DNA of 64,000 nucleotides from Bacteroidota bacterium (GTDB lineage: Bacteria > Bacteroidota > Bacteroidia > UKL13-3), in NCBI GenBank assembly GCA_027488905.1, contig JAIYAT010000007.1, positions 329,476 through 393,475 on the forward strand, written 5' to 3'. Below the pieces are notes generated by a model. That model worked only from the letters and a program-made list of their open reading frames with translations, searched no databases and was not told the DNA's origin. A program made the translations under genes and the position numbers. Below, in pieces: positions 45,739 to 54,423 of this stretch (positions are counted from its first letter, which is position 1; each line of letters begins with the position of its first letter).

Positions 45739-46155
45739 ATGATTACCTTTGGAAAAATTATTCCATTGAAAGACTTTAAGAAGTATTACATCATCACAGC
45801 CACGCCAGAGGAAGTTTATTTGGCTTTAACCACAGAAATTACCATACAATTATGGACCAGTGATTTTGCGCATTTTGTTGCAGAGCCAGGAACAGAATTT
45901 TCTATGTGGGATGGTAGTATCATTGGTAAGAACTTGGAATTAGAGCCTGGAAAAAAAATTGTTCAACAATGGTACTTTGGAGAAGAAGAAACAGATACCC
46001 CAAGTATTGTTACCCTCAAATTGCATGAACACAAGCAAGGAACTTCTTTGGAAGTGAGGCAAAGTAATATTCCTGATGAAGCCTATGAGGATATAGCCGA
46101 AGGTTGGGATAATGCTTATGCAGGCGCATTGCAAGAGTTTTATGAGGAGGAATAA
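45739..46155 (+). CDS. SRPBCC (START-like / AHSA1-like) domain protein
   Basis: 138 residues covering one START-like fold: TPEEVYLALTTEITIQLWTS, FSMWDGSIIGKNLELEPGKKIVQQW, then IVTLKLHEHKQGTSLEV and a C-terminal helix GWDNAYAGALQEF. These bind small hydrophobic ligands or act as co-chaperones. No signal peptide, so cytoplasmic. Its 6-base gap to the upstream gene suggests it is the last gene of the PqqD operon, but a common role is not shown. Confidence 0.75.
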   Translation: MITFGKIIPLKDFKKYYIITATPEEVYLALTTEITIQLWTSDFAHFVAEPGTEFSMWDGSIIGKNLELEPGKKIVQQWYFGEEETDTPSIVTLKLHEHKQGTSLEVRQSNIPDEAYEDIAEGWDNAYAGALQEFYEEE

Positions 46156-46189
46156 TTAACTCTATTTAATCTTTGTATAGAAGTTAAGA

Positions 46190-46960
46190 TTATTTATGTC
46201 TGAACCAACAATCCATACGATCATTTTCATACATTTTAAAAACAGTATTAACGGGTGCGCCGTGTATTAATTGGCTATTAAATTGAGTTCTTGCTAGGTA
46301 ATTAAAGGCTCCCATGTCGCCAGTGTATTCTGTTTGATTGTCTAGGTTGTAGGTTAAATGGATGTCACAGAGTTTTTGAATTAATTCTTTCATCACTGCA
46401 ATGTTTCCTCCAATGATGCCGCAGTTTAGGAGGAAATCATTTGCAAACTTTTCCTCGAAATCAACATAATCCTTAATTTTACTGCGCAAGTGGGTGGAAT
46501 GTGCATGCATCCATTCGTTGTTGAGGGTAATAGGCTCATCTCCGCAGAAAATAGCTTGAGAATTTTGTTTGAATGCCAACTCAAGAAAGGGGTTTTTAAC
46601 CACAACTACATCTGCAATGTCTGTTACAAAAATACTTTCCAATTTATGAAAGTGTTGTTCAATAAAATCTCTATAAACAAAATAGCGATAGGTATTTGTG
46701 TTGAACTGAGGGTTAAAATCTACTTTAACAAATTTGATGTGTTCACTTTCAAATTGCTCGCAGGTTTTTTCAGTAAAGTTGTTGTGAAAAATAACCCCAT
46801 GAAGTTTTAAGGCTGTGATAGATTCTGCCCATTCTAGCACCAACTCATATTTGTCATCTGGTAAAGTTGTTTTTCTATTTACATCATATATACCAGAAAA
46901 AAGACAAGCCAAGATTAGGTTTTTGGAAGTTGGAACGTAATTCCGAATTTCATCTGCCAT
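46190..46960 (-). CDS. glycosyltransferase-like protein (nucleotide-diphospho-sugar fold)
   Basis: 256 residues. It has the pattern of small GT-A enzymes (LILACLFSGIYD, then YRYFVYRDFIEQH, IFVTDIADVVVVKNPF, LLNCGIIGGN, DMGAFNYLA). TDIADV stands where the DxD metal motif usually is. It follows a GT2 gene with a one-base overlap, so both likely act on one polysaccharide or glycan. The sugar and acceptor cannot be named. Confidence 0.68.
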   Translation of the reverse strand: MADEIRNYVPTSKNLILACLFSGIYDVNRKTTLPDDKYELVLEWAESITALKLHGVIFHNNFTEKTCEQFESEHIKFVKVDFNPQFNTNTYRYFVYRDFIEQHFHKLESIFVTDIADVVVVKNPFLELAFKQNSQAIFCGDEPITLNNEWMHAHSTHLRSKIKDYVDFEEKFANDFLLNCGIIGGNIAVMKELIQKLCDIHLTYNLDNQTEYTGDMGAFNYLARTQFNSQLIHGAPVNTVFKMYENDRMDCWFRHK

Positions 46961-47613
46961 TAAACTTGTGGAATTAAATATTGCTTTTTAAGAGTTGAAC
47001 AAATGCTATTGGGAACATTTCTATAATAAACGTAAGTTCTTAAGTTAGCTTTTTTTACCCTAAATTGTTTTTTGGCTCGAGCAAAAAATTCTGCATCTGC
47101 TGCAAAACTATCCCTAAAAAAAAGCGTAGTAAATACTTCTCTTCTTCCAAATAAGGTGGCAAATAAGGTACATTCATCTACATGTATTAAGCGAGTTATG
47201 TCATTTTTATCTGGGACATAATAGTCTTCCAAACTATCTACAACTGTTTCTGTAGAAGAAGAAATTAAATCTACATAATCCATTTCTTGCAGGCAGGCGC
47301 TTAAATGATGCGGTTTATAGGCATCATCGCTGTCAATAATGGTTATAAATTCTCCTACACTATTGATAATGCCTCTGTTAATGGATTGTGATTGTCCGCG
47401 GTTGCTATGGTGCATATAAACAATCTTATTTTCAAAGGCCTTAATGTAGTTAAAGATTTGATTGCCCTCTTGTAACCTGCTGCCATCATCAATTATGATA
47501 AGCTCGAAATTTTGTAAATCTTGATTTAAAACTGAGTCTATCGCTCTTTTAACCAATGCGAAATCAGTATTGTAAACAGCCATTAAAACAGATACTTTTA
47601 CTTGATTTGACAT
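46960..47613 (-). CDS. family 2 glycosyltransferase
   Basis: 217 residues from the ATG at 47611-47613 (MSNQVKVSVLMAVYN). An upstream ATG adds nine residues and is less likely because the GT2 fold starts at VSVLM. GT2 signatures: VSVLMAVYN, IIIDDGSRL, QSQSINRGI, FITIIDSDDAYK. It transfers a sugar from a nucleotide donor, probably at the cytoplasmic face. The C-terminus is shorter than in typical GT2 enzymes (~250-300). It forms a two-gene unit with the following glycosyltransferase. Confidence 0.82.
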   Translation of the reverse strand: MSNQVKVSVLMAVYNTDFALVKRAIDSVLNQDLQNFELIIIDDGSRLQEGNQIFNYIKAFENKIVYMHHSNRGQSQSINRGIINSVGEFITIIDSDDAYKPHHLSACLQEMDYVDLISSSTETVVDSLEDYYVPDKNDITRLIHVDECTLFATLFGRREVFTTLFFRDSFAADAEFFARAKKQFRVKKANLRTYVYYRNVPNSICSTLKKQYLIPQV

Positions 47614-47808
47614 TAGATTTATTTGTATAATTAACTGCAAATGTAAGTGGCAATTGTTTAGTTTTTGTTAAGCAAATTTTCTTATTTCTTTAAATCATAT
47701 GAGTAAAATCTTAAACAATGTTCAAAAAACTTTTTGTGTCAGGTAAAAAGTATATAGTTTTCCAAAAAATCTTTAATAGTTTGCCTTTCTAAACCTGTTT
47801 AATACTTA

Positions 47809-49263
47809 ATGCTATTTAACTCACTCGATTTTGCCCTATTTCTGCCAATAGTTTTTGTATTGTACTGGTTTGGTTCAAACCACAACCTTAAGCTACAAAA
47901 CCTGCTAATTGTGGTTTCGAGCTATATATTTTATGGCTGGTGGGATTGGCGGTTTCTTTTTTTAATTCTGATAAGTTCCTTAGTTGATTTTTCTGTTGGG
48001 ATTGCCTTGTTAAATCAACATAATCCATTTAAACGTAAGTTATTACTATGGACAAGCATAATAATTAACCTTGGGATATTAGGTTTTTTCAAGTATTACA
48101 ATTTTTTTATTGAAAATTTTAAACAGGCTTTTTCCTTTTTTGGGAGAGAAATTAATGTAAATTCTTTGGATATCATTTTACCTGTTGGCATAAGTTTCTA
48201 CACTTTTCAAACCCTTAGTTATGGTTTTGATGTTTACAAGAAAAAACTTATTCCAACCAAAAGCTTTATTGACTTTTCGGCATTTGTAAGTTTTTTTCCG
48301 CAATTGGTGGCTGGCCCTATAGAACGCGCCACACACTTACTGCCTCAGTTTTATAAGAAGCGTGAATTTAATTATGCATTGGCTTCCGATGGTTTACGCC
48401 AAATGCTGTGGGGCTTATTTAAGAAAATAGTTATTGCAGATAATTGTGCTGAATTGGCAAATATGTTTTTTGACAATTATACCCAATACCCAGGTAGTGC
48501 ATTGTTGTTGGGCGCAATGTTTTTTACCTTTCAAATTTATGGAGACTTTTCTGGCTATTCTGATATAGCTATTGGCTGTGCGCGCTTATTTGGTTTCGAC
48601 TTAATGCAAAATTTTAGTTTTCCTTATTTCTCAAGAGATATAGCCGAGTTTTGGAGACGTTGGCATATTTCGCTATCTACTTGGTTCAGAGATTATTTAT
48701 ACATTCCACTCGGCGGGAGCAAGGGTAGTTTGTGGATGAAAATTAGAAACACATTTATTATATTTATTGTAAGTGGGTTTTGGCATGGAGCTAATTGGAC
48801 TTTCATAACATGGGGTGCATTAAACGCCATATACTTTTTGCCTTTATTGTTGACCCAATCGAATAGAAACAACCTAGATATTATTGCCCAAGGAAAGTTA
48901 ATACCAAGTTTCAAAGATTTTATTGCTATGCTTTTTACCTTTACTTTAACTGTTTTTGCATGGATATTTTTTAGGTCGCAAAGCATGCATCAAGCCTTTG
49001 GAATAATTAGTGAAATTTTATCTCCTACCGTTTTTACAAATCCTAAATTAGTAGATCAAAAGCATATCTCTTTAGTTATAGGGTTGATACTTTTTTTTCT
49101 TTGCATTGAGTGGTATGGAAAGGAAGGTAAATACGGATTTTCATTTGTAGGACATGTTAAACACAAATGGAAACGCTGGACTTCTTACTGTATCTTATTA
49201 TTGATAATTTACTTGTATGGATACCATGGTGAAGCAATTGAGTTTGTTTACTTTCAATTTTGA
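47809..49263 (+). CDS. MBOAT-family O-acyltransferase (AlgI/DltB-like)
   Basis: 484 residues, about ten membrane helices. Family signatures: IAEFWRRWHISLSTWFRDYLYIPLGG and the conserved His of SGFWHGANWTFITWG near residue 326, thought to line the acyl-transfer channel. Such proteins move acyl groups across the inner membrane to a polysaccharide or teichoic-like acceptor, usually with an SGNH-type periplasmic partner. Two such partners follow. One exact 10-mer lies at 47872-47881. Confidence 0.92.
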   Translation: MLFNSLDFALFLPIVFVLYWFGSNHNLKLQNLLIVVSSYIFYGWWDWRFLFLILISSLVDFSVGIALLNQHNPFKRKLLLWTSIIINLGILGFFKYYNFFIENFKQAFSFFGREINVNSLDIILPVGISFYTFQTLSYGFDVYKKKLIPTKSFIDFSAFVSFFPQLVAGPIERATHLLPQFYKKREFNYALASDGLRQMLWGLFKKIVIADNCAELANMFFDNYTQYPGSALLLGAMFFTFQIYGDFSGYSDIAIGCARLFGFDLMQNFSFPYFSRDIAEFWRRWHISLSTWFRDYLYIPLGGSKGSLWMKIRNTFIIFIVSGFWHGANWTFITWGALNAIYFLPLLLTQSNRNNLDIIAQGKLIPSFKDFIAMLFTFTLTVFAWIFFRSQSMHQAFGIISEILSPTVFTNPKLVDQKHISLVIGLILFFLCIEWYGKEGKYGFSFVGHVKHKWKRWTSYCILLLIIYLYGYHGEAIEFVYFQF

Positions 49264-49274
49264 GAATGATTAAA

Positions 49275-50153
49275 ATGAGAAAATTCCTTTTAAACGTTTT
49301 TGGTTTTTCATTGATTTTATTGGTGTTTAATATTGTAATTTTCCATCTAGCTCAAAAGAATTACTATAAAGAATATCAATTTAAGCCAAGTACTAAGTTT
49401 AAATCGTTTATTCTTTCAGATTCTCACGCCAAATGTTTAAAGAATTACGGTGAGCCATATGCTATTTATAATTTTGCTGCTGGCAGTGAGTCAGTTTTAG
49501 ATATGAATAGAAAGTTAAAATATCTTATTGCAAATAACTTTGAAATTAAAACAATTTATTTTTCAGTAGATGATCACATTTTGAGTCCACATAGAATAAA
49601 ATATGGTAATTTAGATAGAAGTATTTATTATTCTAATGTTCATGAATTTAAAACGTATTATCAGTATTTGTTAAATAAATTCCTTAAATATTATGTTCCA
49701 ATCTTTCATACAAAAGTTAGGTTGGTTTTAAAGTCATTACTTTTTTCAAAATTAAAAGGTTTGTTGTTTGAATCTCAGGAGAACATTAAAACAAATGATT
49801 GGATTAATCTTACGGATGGTAAACGGAAAAAGCTAGCCACAGAAAGGTTCAAGACTCAATTTTCTTATAAGAAGTCAAGTGAAATTTTAACCAATTCATT
49901 TTTAGAGATTATTAATATCTGCAAAGCCAGAAAAATTAATTTAATTGGTGTTAAATTTCCATTATCTAGAAACCTTATTGAAGTGCTTGGTAATTCAAAT
50001 TATGGTGCAGATTCTATCCTCAAGGCAAACGGTTTTCCTGTGCTAGACTATAAATTAGATTTTATAAACAAGGATGAGTACTTTTATGACGCAGATCATT
50101 TGAATTCTAATGGTGGTATAGTTTTGTCACATAAATTGTTTTTTAATAAATAG
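49275..50153 (+). CDS. SGNH-like MBOAT partner, copy 1
   Basis: 292 residues from the ATG at 49275, chosen because the tandem paralogue starts at the same place (MKKF against MRKF); ATG 49266 and a TTG at 49260 are alternatives. One N-terminal membrane helix is followed by a periplasmic domain with SDSHA at ~48-52, FAAGSES, SVDDHILSP and a C-terminal DADHLNSNGG (His275). These blocks resemble the Ser-Asp-His pattern of SGNH/AlgX-type acyltransferases. The first Ser lies in the phrase SDSH rather than GDS, so the nucleophile is uncertain. Probably completes acyl transfer begun by the MBOAT protein. Confidence 0.65.
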   Translation: MRKFLLNVFGFSLILLVFNIVIFHLAQKNYYKEYQFKPSTKFKSFILSDSHAKCLKNYGEPYAIYNFAAGSESVLDMNRKLKYLIANNFEIKTIYFSVDDHILSPHRIKYGNLDRSIYYSNVHEFKTYYQYLLNKFLKYYVPIFHTKVRLVLKSLLFSKLKGLLFESQENIKTNDWINLTDGKRKKLATERFKTQFSYKKSSEILTNSFLEIINICKARKINLIGVKFPLSRNLIEVLGNSNYGADSILKANGFPVLDYKLDFINKDEYFYDADHLNSNGGIVLSHKLFFNK

Positions 50154-50194
50154 AATTTTTATTAGAGTAAGTTTTTAATGTTCAATTTACATTA

Positions 50195-51079
50195 ATGAAA
50201 AAGTTCCTTTCGAATTTACTTGGCATCGCCGTCATAATAATGCTATTTAATATTATTATGTTATGCTTAGCCAATGAAATTTATTTTAAAAAATACAAGT
50301 TCGACCAAAATAAAAAGTTCAAATCATTTGTTTTCGCAGATTCACATGGAATCTGTTTGAATAATTATTGTGAAATTTTAAATATCTGCAATTTCTCTGC
50401 TGGACATGAATCTTATTTTGATATAAATAGAAAATTGAAATACTTAATTCAAAACGACTACTTAATAGATACAATTTTTATTTCAGTGGATGATCACATG
50501 TTAAGTCCCATAAGGCAGAAAAACAATAACTTAGATAGAAGTATATATTATTCTTCTTCATTAGAATTTGAAAATAAATTTGAGTATTTTATTCTAAAGT
50601 ATGTTAGATATTACTTGCCAATTATTCATTCAAAATTCAGAATTGCGTTAAAAAAGTATCTTGCTGCAAAATTCTCCTCATTAATCTTTAATACTAAATT
50701 TCAGGTGAACCAAAATGCATGGATTCAATTGTCTGAAAAAGAAAGAATAAAAGCAGCTGAAACTTCAGTCTCAGTTTCATTTTCCTTTAATAGCCGCAGT
50801 GAAGAATTAACGAAAACCTTTTTGGAAATAATAGATAATTGCAAAAAAAATAATATAAAATTGGTTGGTGTTAAATTTCCACTTTCTAGAAATTTTATTG
50901 CAGCAATTGGAAATACAAATTATGGGGCAGATTCTATCCTTATTGCTAATGGTTTTCCAGTGCTAAATTATAAAAATGTTTTCTCTAAAAATGATGAATA
51001 TTTTAAAGATGCAGATCATTTGAATGCGACTGGGGGGCAAATATTAGCTGAGAAGTTGCTTTTAGAATTAAAGAATTGA
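50195..51079 (+). CDS. SGNH-like MBOAT partner, copy 2 (tandem paralogue)
   Basis: 294 residues, aligned along its whole length with the preceding protein: membrane helix, ADSHG, FSAGHES, SVDDHMLSP, NLDRSIYYS, VGVKFPLSRN, NYGADSIL, DADHLNATGG. It follows copy 1 after a 41-base gap. Both keep the same candidate catalytic positions, so neither appears decayed. Two related partners may give different acyl acceptors or a heterodimer. Confidence 0.65.
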   Translation: MKKFLSNLLGIAVIIMLFNIIMLCLANEIYFKKYKFDQNKKFKSFVFADSHGICLNNYCEILNICNFSAGHESYFDINRKLKYLIQNDYLIDTIFISVDDHMLSPIRQKNNNLDRSIYYSSSLEFENKFEYFILKYVRYYLPIIHSKFRIALKKYLAAKFSSLIFNTKFQVNQNAWIQLSEKERIKAAETSVSVSFSFNSRSEELTKTFLEIIDNCKKNNIKLVGVKFPLSRNFIAAIGNTNYGADSILIANGFPVLNYKNVFSKNDEYFKDADHLNATGGQILAEKLLLELKN

Positions 51080-51240
51080 CCTTTATTATTTTCCTACAGG
51101 CTAAAATGTTTCAGCTTAAGCATTAGGTCTTCTTTATAGGTTGAACAAACAACAAGTTTCTTACTAAAGACCTTTGGCTAAATTTATTTTTTTTTAATTT
51201 TATACTATCTTTACCTTGCTTCATCACAATCAAATAATTC

Positions 51241-52614
51241 ATGAAACAAAAAACTTACTTTTTAGCTTTACTTTTCTTAAGTTTTAGCGCTGCTATGGCT
51301 CAAATTTCGCCAAATTTAGCGGGTCGACTACAAAACACCTTGGATAGTATTTGCACAAAATACAAGGTTAAAGGTGCTTCTGCAGCTTTGCTTTTGCCTA
51401 ATGTTGGCACATGGACAGGCACCTCTGGTATCTCTAAACCGGGTGTACCTATAACGCCGCAAATGGCCTTAGGAATGGGTAGTAATACCAAAACATATAT
51501 TGCAACTCTCTTGCTAAAATTACAAGAAAAAGGTTTGGTAGATTTAGATGATTCTATTGGTAAATGGATTCAAGGTTACCCAAATATCAATACCAGTGCT
51601 AGCATTAGGCAATGCCTAAACCACACCTCTGGTAATAAAGAATATTTGAATGCTAGTTTCAATGATAGTTTGCTTTTAAACCCTTCTAAAATTTGGACCA
51701 TGGACGAGGTGCTTAGCACCGTTGGGAAGCCAAACTTTGCTCCTGGCGCCTCTTGGGGATATTCAAATACCAATTTTATAGTAGCTGGAATTATTATTGA
51801 AAAGGTGGCTAAAATGTCTTTTGCCAATGCCATGAGTGTTTATGTGCTTGAACCTAATAATTGGAATAGTACTTTCTTTTTTGGCGAACCAAATCCAGCA
51901 CCAATTCCTAGTCAGTGGACCATGAACCTTACAGGAACCAGCTTGGTTGAAATGAATACTTATCCCATTAACATCATCAATCAATTGTTTAGTGCTGCAG
52001 GCCCCGCAGGGGCCATGATGGTAACAGCAGAGGAGAATGTTCAATTTTGGTACAAACTTATCAAAGGAGATTTACTTACTAAGGCTTCTCTTCAAGAAAT
52101 GACCAGCACCGTTAGGCTTAATAATTCTGTGTCTTATGGCCTAGGAATTTTTAGGTACAATAGAGAAATTAACAACCGCACCATCTATTGCCATGGTGGC
52201 ACATTTTTAGGCTTTATAAATGAAAATGCGGTAGATACCCTTTCGGGCGTTACCCTTTCTGTTTTAACAAATCAAGATAGTTTGGATAATGAATTTCTAT
52301 TAAGTGTAGTCATTCCAGCCTTGCACAAACATGTACTTAATGCGCCGCCAACAGGCATAGATGACTTTAACAGTAATTCAAATTTTAAACTTTTTCCAAA
52401 TCCAGCTAGTGATTTTGTTAATATCGATTATCCTTTAGCAAATGCTAATGATGTATGCCAAATCACTGATATCAATGGAAGAATTGTGAAGCAACTGTCC
52501 TTGGTTCAGACCAATCTAAACATTAGTGACTTAAACAATGGCGTTTATTTCTTGCAAATTATTAGCCAAAATGGCAAGGCTGTTTTAACGCAAAAGCTTG
52601 TTGTAGCCCACTAA
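51241..52614 (+). CDS. class C beta-lactamase-like serine hydrolase with T9SS sorting domain
   Basis: 457 residues. Signal peptide (1-19, ending AMAQ). The beta-lactamase/DD-peptidase fold has SxxK at 81-84 (SNTK), the YSN motif at 174-176 and HGG at 318-320 replacing KTG, as in many serine hydrolases and esterases of this family. The last ~75 residues are a T9SS type A domain (LFPNPASDFVNIDY, then LNNGVYFLQI). I infer an extracellular or surface hydrolase; antibiotic resistance is not implied. Confidence 0.87.
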   Translation: MKQKTYFLALLFLSFSAAMAQISPNLAGRLQNTLDSICTKYKVKGASAALLLPNVGTWTGTSGISKPGVPITPQMALGMGSNTKTYIATLLLKLQEKGLVDLDDSIGKWIQGYPNINTSASIRQCLNHTSGNKEYLNASFNDSLLLNPSKIWTMDEVLSTVGKPNFAPGASWGYSNTNFIVAGIIIEKVAKMSFANAMSVYVLEPNNWNSTFFFGEPNPAPIPSQWTMNLTGTSLVEMNTYPINIINQLFSAAGPAGAMMVTAEENVQFWYKLIKGDLLTKASLQEMTSTVRLNNSVSYGLGIFRYNREINNRTIYCHGGTFLGFINENAVDTLSGVTLSVLTNQDSLDNEFLLSVVIPALHKHVLNAPPTGIDDFNSNSNFKLFPNPASDFVNIDYPLANANDVCQITDINGRIVKQLSLVQTNLNISDLNNGVYFLQIISQNGKAVLTQKLVVAH

Positions 52615-52638
52615 AAACTATTTTTTTAAATAAGTTTC

Positions 52639-52648
52639 GGTTTGAACC
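52639..52648 (+). repeat. dispersed 10-mer, intergenic copy
   Basis: Context ttcGGTTTGAACCaaa, 24 bases after the serine hydrolase stop and 13 bases before the terminator stem. Confidence 0.85.
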
Positions 52649-52661
52649 AAACACCGATAAT

Positions 52662-52698
52662 AAAAATGCCGACTCAAAATTATGAGTCGGCATTTTTT
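52662..52698. terminator. bidirectional intrinsic terminator
   Basis: 15-bp stem (aaaaatgccgactca, 52662-52676, with tgagtcggcattttt, 52683-52697), 6-base loop. It serves the serine hydrolase and the convergent gene at 52697-53296. Confidence 0.9.
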
Positions 52699-53296
52699 AT
52701 TTAAAAACTACTTTTAAACCTATAGCGCGGTTTTCAATGCCAGGACTATAAATAAGATAAATAGTTTTGCCTTTCATTTCTTTTAAGGGAATATTGCTTT
52801 TTCCTGGTTCAAACAAACTGCCAACGCTTCTTAAACCTATCCAATTGGCTTGTGTATTTCCCCAAACTTGGTTAAAGCGGATAAATTCCTCATCCTCAGA
52901 AAATGCAAACAAACAATGGTAACCATCAGATGCATTATTAACCACTGTTAAATCATGGTCTTTGTTTTTTCTATCTTCTGCAAAGGTTTGTGGCGGTGTA
53001 AACACATCAATTTTCTCTAATTGATTGAGGTTGGCATAATGATAGGCCATTGAATCAAAACTGCAATTTAAAAAGACACAATCTGTATATTGGGTAGTAA
53101 AATATAACTGAAACGAATCTGCATTTAATACAATTTCTTTGGTTTTATCAGTAATTACCAAGCTGTCTTTTCCCTGAACAATACTTAACACAGTATTAGG
53201 GATTGTATCATTTGAATGAACTTGATTCCCCATTAACTTTTGGTTCAAACAAATTGAAAATAAAAGTATGTATAAAATTATGTATTTAAATCTCAT
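52697..53296 (-). CDS. secreted protein of unknown function
   Basis: 199 residues with a signal peptide (about 1-23). I do not recognise the family. The mature part is strand-rich with few motifs (TEYDCVFLNC-like Cys region TQYTDCVFLNCSF, and SEDEEFIRFNQVWGN). It follows a tRNA gene and its terminator, so it needs its own promoter, but none is clear. Has near-matches to the 10-mer (ggttcaaaca) inside the gene. Confidence 0.55.
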   Translation of the reverse strand: MRFKYIILYILLFSICLNQKLMGNQVHSNDTIPNTVLSIVQGKDSLVITDKTKEIVLNADSFQLYFTTQYTDCVFLNCSFDSMAYHYANLNQLEKIDVFTPPQTFAEDRKNKDHDLTVVNNASDGYHCLFAFSEDEEFIRFNQVWGNTQANWIGLRSVGSLFEPGKSNIPLKEMKGKTIYLIYSPGIENRAIGLKVVFK

Positions 53297-53331
53297 ATCA
53301 GGTTTTTTTAGATGGATTCAAATAAACAAAA

Positions 53332-53359
53332 AGAGACGCATATTGTGCGTCTCTTTTTT
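53332..53359 (-). terminator. terminator downstream of tRNA-Val
   Basis: Perfect 9-bp stem agagacgca / tgcgtctct with loop tattg. A runs flank on the left (a T tract on the minus strand), so it ends transcription of the tRNA; the T run at 53354-53359 also makes it work on plus. Confidence 0.8.
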
Positions 53360-53363
53360 CTTG

Positions 53364-53438
53364 TGGAGGCTATAGGATTCGAACCTATGACCCTCTGCTT
53401 GTAAGGCAGATGCTCTAAACCAACTGAGCTAAGCCTCC
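53364..53438 (-). tRNA. tRNA-Val, anticodon TAC
   Basis: 75 bases. The 7-bp acceptor stem is GGAGGCT/AGCCTCC with discriminator A. The D arm contains TAGCTCAGTTGG, the anticodon loop is CTTACAA with anticodon TAC (reads GTA), and the T arm is GGTTCGAATCC. CCA is not encoded. It is the only tRNA found. Confidence 0.95.
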
Positions 53439-53557
53439 TTTTGTATTCCCGAAAGGGGAGTGCAAAGATAATTTTGAAGTGGATATTTGCAAGACTTTTC
53501 TTAAAAATGTTTAATAATCCCGGGTTGCTAAGATTCTATTTATTCAAAATCAAGCGC

Positions 53558-53854
53558 TTAATTTTCTTTTTTGATACTAATGTATTGCTTAAGGTTTTTA
53601 ACATAAGCTTCAAATGCAGCAATTCCGTCTTTGCTGATTTTACAAGTAGTTAGAGGGAAATTGTCTTTAAATGATTTTTCAATTTCAATGTAACCTGCCT
53701 CTTTAAGCTTTTGCAATTGAACACTTAGGTTTCCTGCAGTTGCTCCAGTTTTCTCTTTTAAAAATGTAAAGTCAGCTTCCTTTACCGAAATCAAAAGTGA
53801 TATGACGGCCAACCTAAGTTGAGAATGAAGTATCGGATCAAGCTCCTTAAACAT
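53558..53854 (-). CDS. winged-helix transcriptional regulator
   Basis: 98 residues with one winged helix (PILHSQLRLAVISLL, then FLKEKTGATAGNLSVQLQKLKEAGYIEIEKSF), the pattern of MarR/ArsR-like HTH_34 regulators. The start overlaps the upstream membrane-protein gene by 8 bases, so it probably controls that operon. No ligand-binding part. Confidence 0.82.
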   Translation of the reverse strand: MFKELDPILHSQLRLAVISLLISVKEADFTFLKEKTGATAGNLSVQLQKLKEAGYIEIEKSFKDNFPLTTCKISKDGIAAFEAYVKNLKQYISIKKEN

Positions 53855-54419
53855 TCTTTTTAAATAACATATTTAGTAAATGTCCTGGAACTACAAATCC
53901 AGCCAATACGCCAGCAGCCAGCAATAACAATTGATGCTGATAAGGCATGAAAAAAGCTATTGCACCCAATGCCCAAACAGCTAAAGCGCCATATTGTAAG
54001 GGCTTAAACCTAAGAATACCACCTGAAACAAACAAAGCAAAAGCATAAACCACCATTAAAGTTGGAAAGAACGAGCGCCAATTATTTTGGGTCATCGGCA
54101 TGATGAAACATACAATAATCAAGCTGATTGTAAAGGCAATCATTAAATGTCTAAACATTTCGTCAATGTAGGTTATGGTTGTTTGTTTTTTCTTGTCCTT
54201 AATTCCTTTAATGATACTCACCAATCCTCCAAAAGGCATAGCAATAGCCCACACCATGGCATGTTTTGGATGATCACTCATGAGCAATATATAATCTGTT
54301 AAGGCTGATAAAAATACTAAATATCCCCAAAACATATAATAAAAACCATTGTCTTTGATTTCTCTTTTTGCACTTAGAATCATATTTTCTATAAGTGCTA
54401 AGGCTTCATTTGTCTCCAT
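53847..54419 (-). CDS. multi-pass membrane protein paired with the regulator
   Basis: 190 residues from the ATG at 54417-54419 (METNEALALIENMI). A longer frame to 54494 would overlap the T9SS gene and adds no motif. About five membrane helices (FYYMFWGYLVFLSALTDYIL, then AWAIAMPFGGLVSII and more). Family not recognised; such genes with an HTH_34 partner are common in this phylum. It could be the output of the adjacent regulator. Confidence 0.65.
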   Translation of the reverse strand: METNEALALIENMILSAKREIKDNGFYYMFWGYLVFLSALTDYILLMSDHPKHAMVWAIAMPFGGLVSIIKGIKDKKKQTTITYIDEMFRHLMIAFTISLIIVCFIMPMTQNNWRSFFPTLMVVYAFALFVSGGILRFKPLQYGALAVWALGAIAFFMPYQHQLLLLAAGVLAGFVVPGHLLNMLFKKNV

Positions 54420-54423
54420 ATTC

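Noticed and set aside
53364..53438. The 10-mer family as scattered tRNA T-arm remnants
   Set aside because: A T arm reads GGTTCGAATCC; the repeat GGTTCAAACC is one base shorter, is not next to other tRNA arms, and has its own flank rule (A at +2). Only the one tRNA is present.
53441..53653. Possible small gene on plus beside the tRNA
   Set aside because: It overlaps the winged-helix regulator on the other strand for about half its length, has no recognisable motif and unusual composition; most likely a shadow frame.
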